Part shown: piece by piece, positions 60,777-64,000 of the stretch
How positions within the stretch are numbered: position 1 is the stretch's first letter
Layout: every line of letters starts with the position of its first letter
Assembly (NCBI RefSeq): GCF_901686465.1
Contig: NZ_LR594487.1
Location: 186,001 to 250,000 of the forward strand
From: Halorubrum sp. DM2
GTDB lineage: Archaea > Halobacteriota > Halobacteria > Halobacteriales > Haloferacaceae
Reading direction: 5' to 3'
Length of the DNA stretch: 64,000 nucleotides
Notes under the pieces: model-generated
Told to the model about the DNA's origin: nothing
The model's input: only the letters and a program-made list of their open reading frames with translations
Databases searched by the model: none
Position numbers and translations under genes: made by a program

Positions 60777-61951
60777 TCGCCGTCACCCCCGTTCTCCGCC
60801 GCCGCGTCGTCGGTCGTCGGGTCCGTCGCGTCACCGTCCGCGGGCAGCCGTCCGGTGTAGCTCGTCATGATCACGTCGTCGCCGACCGTCTCGTCCCACG
60901 CCGCCGGCGCGACCGCGAGGATCAGTCCGTCGCCGAGTTCCCCGTCCGCGCCGTCGGCGACGACGACCGTGCCGTCGTCGCGCTCCAGCAGCGGAATTCC
61001 GCCGGGGATGCGGCTCTCGGTGCGGCGGGCGTCGACCCGGTAGTCGTCGAGTCCCGCCTCGCTCGCGGCGTCGGCAACCGCGCCGTCGACGAAGCCGAAC
61101 TCGTCGGCGAACCCGTTCTCGACCGCCTCGGTCCCGAGGTACGCGTCGGCGTGTGCGATCTCCTCGCGATCGAGTTCGATCTCGTCGCCGCGCTGTTCGA
61201 TCACGTTCTCCAAGAAGAGGTTCGCGAGCGTCTGCCGCCGCTCGCGCTGCGTGTCCGGGTCGCTCCCGCGTTTGTCCGGACCGGTCGTTCCCGCGTTGGG
61301 TCCGCTCGGCGCCGGCGCGGTGCCGGCGACCCCGACGCTGCCGACCGCCTGCGCGGAGGGCGCGACGTAGATCCGGTCGGCCGGCGCGATCGCGAGGTAC
61401 GCCCCCGACGCGCCGAGCGTGTCGACGGCGGCGTACACGGGCATCACCGACGCGGTGCGGTCGACCGCGGCGTACATCCGCTCGCTTTGCGCGGGCAGGC
61501 CGCCACCGCTGTCGACTTCGAGCACGACCGCCTCGATCGAGTCGTTCGTGCGGGCGTCCCGGAGGTTGTCCTCGACGTGTTGGGCCGTCGCGGAGTCGAT
61601 GGTCCCGTCGATCTCCACCACGGCGACCGTCCCGTCGGGACCGGTCACGGCTCCGTACACGCCGGGCGCGACCAGCAGTCCCGCGGCCACCGCGAGTATC
61701 GCCGCGACGCCGACCGCGTGACGTGTCTCGATCCGGTCGAACCCCGTCGCGCGTCCGCCATCCGAGACCGGTCGCTCGGCAGTCGGCGGCGAGCGGTCGG
61801 CGGTCGACCGATTCTCCGTCGAGGCCTCCGCGTCGTCCGTCGGTTTGTTGGGCGTTCTCGACGGCGAGTCGTCGGAACTCATCGATTCGTCCTCGTTCGG
61901 TGCCGCGGTCGCGGCGTCGTGTGCTGTGTCGTCGTCATCGTGGGTTCGCAC
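60773..61951 (-). CDS. S49-family (SppA-like) membrane serine peptidase
   Basis: The 392-residue product has an acidic cytoplasmic N-terminus (~75 residues) and one membrane helix (AVGVAAILAVAAGLLVAPG). A ClpP/crotonase-like S49 domain follows, with LEVDSGGGLPAQSERMYAAV and TLGASGAYLAIAPADRIYVA, which includes the predicted nucleophile Ser. SppA enzymes cleave signal peptides in the membrane. An in-frame ATG at 61882 is an alternative start. It is coupled to the DUF4350 gene. Confidence 0.8.
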   Translation of the reverse strand: MRTHDDDDTAHDAATAAPNEDESMSSDDSPSRTPNKPTDDAEASTENRSTADRSPPTAERPVSDGGRATGFDRIETRHAVGVAAILAVAAGLLVAPGVYGAVTGPDGTVAVVEIDGTIDSATAQHVEDNLRDARTNDSIEAVVLEVDSGGGLPAQSERMYAAVDRTASVMPVYAAVDTLGASGAYLAIAPADRIYVAPSAQAVGSVGVAGTAPAPSGPNAGTTGPDKRGSDPDTQRERRQTLANLFLENVIEQRGDEIELDREEIAHADAYLGTEAVENGFADEFGFVDGAVADAASEAGLDDYRVDARRTESRIPGGIPLLERDDGTVVVADGADGELGDGLILAVAPAAWDETVGDDVIMTSYTGRLPADGDATDPTTDDAAAENGGDGE

Positions 61952-61966
61952 GCGCGTCGGTCAATA

Positions 61967-62008
61967 GTCGATACGTCTGCGTCTCCGGTCGATACGTCTG
62001 CGTCTCCG
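61967..62008. repeat. Two 21-bp tandem repeats upstream of the S49 gene
   Basis: A 21-bp unit, starting GTCGATACGTCTGCGTCTCC, is present twice head to tail, at 61967-61987 and 61988-62008. It lies between the 62058 gene and the S49 start, in the promoter zone. The only other sequence in the gap is short. Confidence 0.9.
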
Positions 62009-62057
62009 CCGCGGTCGGCGGCCTCGGGGCGGACGCCGTCCCGGTCGTCGCCGTCGC

Positions 62058-63191
62058 TCACGCGTCGGCCACCTCGATCGGGTCGCCGACGGCCCCGCCG
62101 AAAAGCGACGCGTGAGACGCGAACAGGTCGCTCCCGGCCGCGGCGTCGACGATCACGGTCCGCCCGTGTCGGGTGACCGTCGCGTCCGCGAGCGAGGTCT
62201 CCCCCTCGCGGGCCGCCCGCGCGATCGCCTCGGCAGTCTCCCTGTCGAGGCGGCGGGGATCCGCGACCGCGCCGTACCGCAGCGCGACGCTCGGATCGTC
62301 CGTGTCGCCGTCCGCGGCCGCGCCGCCGCTTCCGCTCCCGGATTCCTCGTCTGTCAGCCGGAGCGACGCTCCGACCGCGCTCGACGCGTCGACCGCGGTG
62401 CGGAGCCCCTCGGGCGCGTCGGCGAGCAGGTCGCGGAGGTGGTCGCGGGCGTCCGGTCCCAGGTCGACGCACACCGTCGCGTCGCCGCCGAGCAGCGACG
62501 GGAGCGGCCCGTAGCTCGCGCTCGTGCCCGCTCGGCGCTCACGCTCGGCGTCGATTCCGGCGTCGCGGTGCGCCGCGGCCGCGTCGGGCGTCGGGCCGTA
62601 CGCGCCCACGATCTCGCCCGACGCGACGGCGACCGCCGACCCGATACTCCGCGCTCGGAACCGGGCGAATCCGGAGTCGTCCTCCGCCTCGCGGACCACG
62701 TCTGGGTCCGCGTCCAGCTCCGCGGCGAGCGCGGCCGCGTCGACGTCGCCGACGGCGACCGCGCACCCCTCCGGCCCCTCCCCGGTGAGCGCCGCGCCGC
62801 CGGTCGCCTGCCGCACGTCGTCGAGTGACGCGCTCTCGTACCGATCGAGGAGCTGTCGGACCCGGCCGCCGATCCCGCTCGGCAGCCCGGTCGCCGTCAG
62901 GACCGCCGGGTCGAGCCGCCCCGTCACGACGGTGTCGACGGCGTTCGACGCGGCCGCGGCCGGGTCGTAGGTCCCGGCGGCGACCGCGGAGCGCGGCCCG
63001 TCGGTCCCCGCGTTGACACCGCCGCTCGCCGCCTCCTCGTCGGCCGCGTCGACTCCGGACCCGGCCGACTGAACCGCGAGCGTCGAGTCGGGCGGCGGCT
63101 CGGCAGTTAGGGCACTGATCGGTCCGCCGACTCCCAACCCAGTCGCTGCGAGCGCGGCTACGCGCTTCGCGAACGTCCGTTTGGAGGGCAT
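62058..63191 (-). CDS. Secreted protein of unknown function
   Basis: The 377-residue product starts with a Sec-type signal, TFAKRVAALAATGLGVGGPI. The rest is Ala/Gly/Asp-rich with repeated turns (LDRETAEAIARAAREGETSL, ATVCVDLGPDARDHL). It has no lipobox and no membrane helix after the signal. I do not recognise a family. It lies upstream of the S49/DUF4350 pair, so it may be cleaved or processed by the same system. Confidence 0.65.
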   Translation of the reverse strand: MPSKRTFAKRVAALAATGLGVGGPISALTAEPPPDSTLAVQSAGSGVDAADEEAASGGVNAGTDGPRSAVAAGTYDPAAAASNAVDTVVTGRLDPAVLTATGLPSGIGGRVRQLLDRYESASLDDVRQATGGAALTGEGPEGCAVAVGDVDAAALAAELDADPDVVREAEDDSGFARFRARSIGSAVAVASGEIVGAYGPTPDAAAAHRDAGIDAERERRAGTSASYGPLPSLLGGDATVCVDLGPDARDHLRDLLADAPEGLRTAVDASSAVGASLRLTDEESGSGSGGAAADGDTDDPSVALRYGAVADPRRLDRETAEAIARAAREGETSLADATVTRHGRTVIVDAAAGSDLFASHASLFGGAVGDPIEVADA

Positions 63192-63280
63192 CGTTTCACG
63201 TGACTCGTGACAAGTAATAATACTACCGGGTGGCGACGCCCGGTGGTCGCCCTTCAGGCGGTCGGTTTCCGTGACCTCGG

Positions 63281-63340
63281 ACGCGTCTGTCAGTCGTCGG
63301 ACGCGTCTGTCAGTCGTCGGGCGCGTCTGTCAGTCGTCGA
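63281..63340. repeat. Three 20-bp tandem repeats at the end of the Bcp gene
   Basis: The unit ACGCGTCTGTCAGTCGTCGG is present three times at 63281, 63301 and 63321, with one to two base changes in the last copy. The third copy overlaps the stop codon of the peroxiredoxin gene at 63330-63332. The sequence 63192-63280 contains no gene. Confidence 0.9.
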
Positions 63341-63797
63341 GCGCGTCGATGTCGTCGAGAATCTCGACGGCGTGGTCCTCGGGAGAGACGCCCTCGTAGG
63401 CTAAGGCGACGGTCCCCGTCCCGTCGAGGACGTACGTGTTCCGGAACACGCCGTCGAAGGTGTTCCCGAACATCGACTTCTCGCCGTAGGAGTCGTACGC
63501 GGCCGCGACCGCCCCGTCGGGGTCCGAGAGGAGGGTGAAGGGCAGATCGTACTCCGCGGCGAACGGCTCCAGGTCCTCGACGGGGTCGTCACTGATCCCG
63601 ACGACGGCGACGTCCCTGTCCTCGAACGCGTCCCACTCGTCGCGGAAGCTACACGCCTCGGCGGTACAGCCGGGGGTGTCGGCGCGCGGGTAGAAGTACA
63701 CCACCGTGTGGCTCGCGGCGGCCGGGTCGACGGTGACCGTCTCGCCGCGGTGGTCGGTGAGCGTGATCTCGGGTGCGGAGTCGCCCGGGTCGAGCAT
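63330..63797 (-). CDS. bcp: Bcp-type peroxiredoxin
   Basis: The 155-residue product is a thioredoxin-fold peroxidase of the BCP/PrxQ class. The peroxidatic and resolving cysteines are C44 and C49 in YPRADTPGCTAEACSFRDEW. The C-terminal ends EILDDIDALDD. It reduces hydrogen peroxide and organic peroxides in the cytoplasm. A 20-bp repeat lies on its 3' end. Confidence 0.93.
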   Translation of the reverse strand: MLDPGDSAPEITLTDHRGETVTVDPAAASHTVVYFYPRADTPGCTAEACSFRDEWDAFEDRDVAVVGISDDPVEDLEPFAAEYDLPFTLLSDPDGAVAAAYDSYGEKSMFGNTFDGVFRNTYVLDGTGTVALAYEGVSPEDHAVEILDDIDALDD

Positions 63798-63871
63798 ACG
63801 AACTGACTCTCCTCGAACGAGTTAGGGGATTCGGTCCATTTTTACCGACTACTCGCAACCTACCCGTATCG

Positions 63872-64000
63872 ATGGCGTGGCAACCGACGCCGTACACGGT
63901 TCCGCTGCTCGTCGCGGCGGTCGCGTCCTTCGCGTTCACCGTGTACGCGGTCGCCAACCGCTCTCGCGGCGGTCACGCCCTCCTGTGGAGCTTCGTCGGC
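63872..64000 (+). CDS. 7TM-domain sensor protein, N-terminal fragment
   Basis: The ATG at 63872 opens a frame that runs off the window. It starts MAWQPTPYTVPLLVAAVASF and continues AFTVYAVANRSRGGHALLWS, two membrane helices typical of the N-terminal 7TM region of haloarchaeal histidine kinases. CATTTTTACCG (63837-63847) is the leaderless promoter box. The C-terminal part lies outside the window, so kinase identity is inferred. Confidence 0.55.
   Translation, partial: MAWQPTPYTVPLLVAAVASFAFTVYAVANRSRGGHALLWSFVG

Overview
The window is a 64-kb piece of a haloarchaeal chromosome. The DNA is very GC-rich, the proteins are strongly acidic, and many starts look leaderless, with an AT-rich box centred about 27 nt upstream. 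Archaeal markers include NMD3, PDCD5, L11, L37e, an Sm-like protein, SAMP1, deoxyhypusine synthase, RNase J and a GGPP synthase. The gene set and the repeat type suggest a Halorubrum-like genus, but that assignment is inference.

Layout. 1-2451: a cut-off zinc metalloprotease, an M42 aminopeptidase and tRNA-Glu(CUC). 2561-11045: a nitrate-assimilation island with a NarK-type transporter and a nasA on the minus strand, diverging from a nitrite reductase, a 70-aa ORF and a second nasA on the plus strand. 11161-19507: an XPD/DinG-like helicase, a 36-aa membrane micro-protein, NMD3, PDCD5, a PP-loop protein, a ferritin-like protein, HisRS and a CNNM-CBS protein. 19849-28095: DoxX-like, DJ-1/PfpI, hexapeptide acyltransferase, aldo/keto reductase, a Bat-type HTH regulator, M28 peptidase and DUF2270. 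28096-33309: a low-GC Tat lipoprotein, a possible IS end, a HerA-like ATPase and a TnpB-only IS200/IS605-type element. 33434-39801: UspA, membrane proteins, L11, an MFS exporter and its TetR repressor with a perfect operator. 39969-43989: a cold-shock protein and the sdhCDBA operon. 44254-49182: a wHTH protein, a UDG-like protein and a potassium channel divergent from a two-gene TrkA-C-type operon. 49206-55795: SAMP1, deoxyhypusine synthase, two small proteins, an LLM oxidoreductase, L37e/Lsm and two secreted lipoproteins. 56108-64000: RNase J/IdsA, an EamA transporter, DUF4350/S49 peptidase, an unknown secreted protein, a Bcp peroxiredoxin and the start of a 7TM sensor gene.

The most unusual signal is a family of five dispersed structured intergenic elements of about 240-370 bp (13771, 19518, 21033, 37287 and 52319). 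All five keep the same single-stranded blocks. Their three main stems change sequence from copy to copy while remaining perfectly paired, up to 19 bp. They sit downstream of gene ends, encode no plausible protein, and vary by adding or losing whole hairpins. This compensatory variation points to selection on, or a copying mechanism that depends on, folded nucleic acid. I do not recognise the family. Other points of interest are the twin nitrate reductases, a SAMP1 with residues beyond its di-glycine, a TnpB element whose stop codon lies inside its terminal hairpin, and several short tandem repeats placed exactly on gene ends or promoters.
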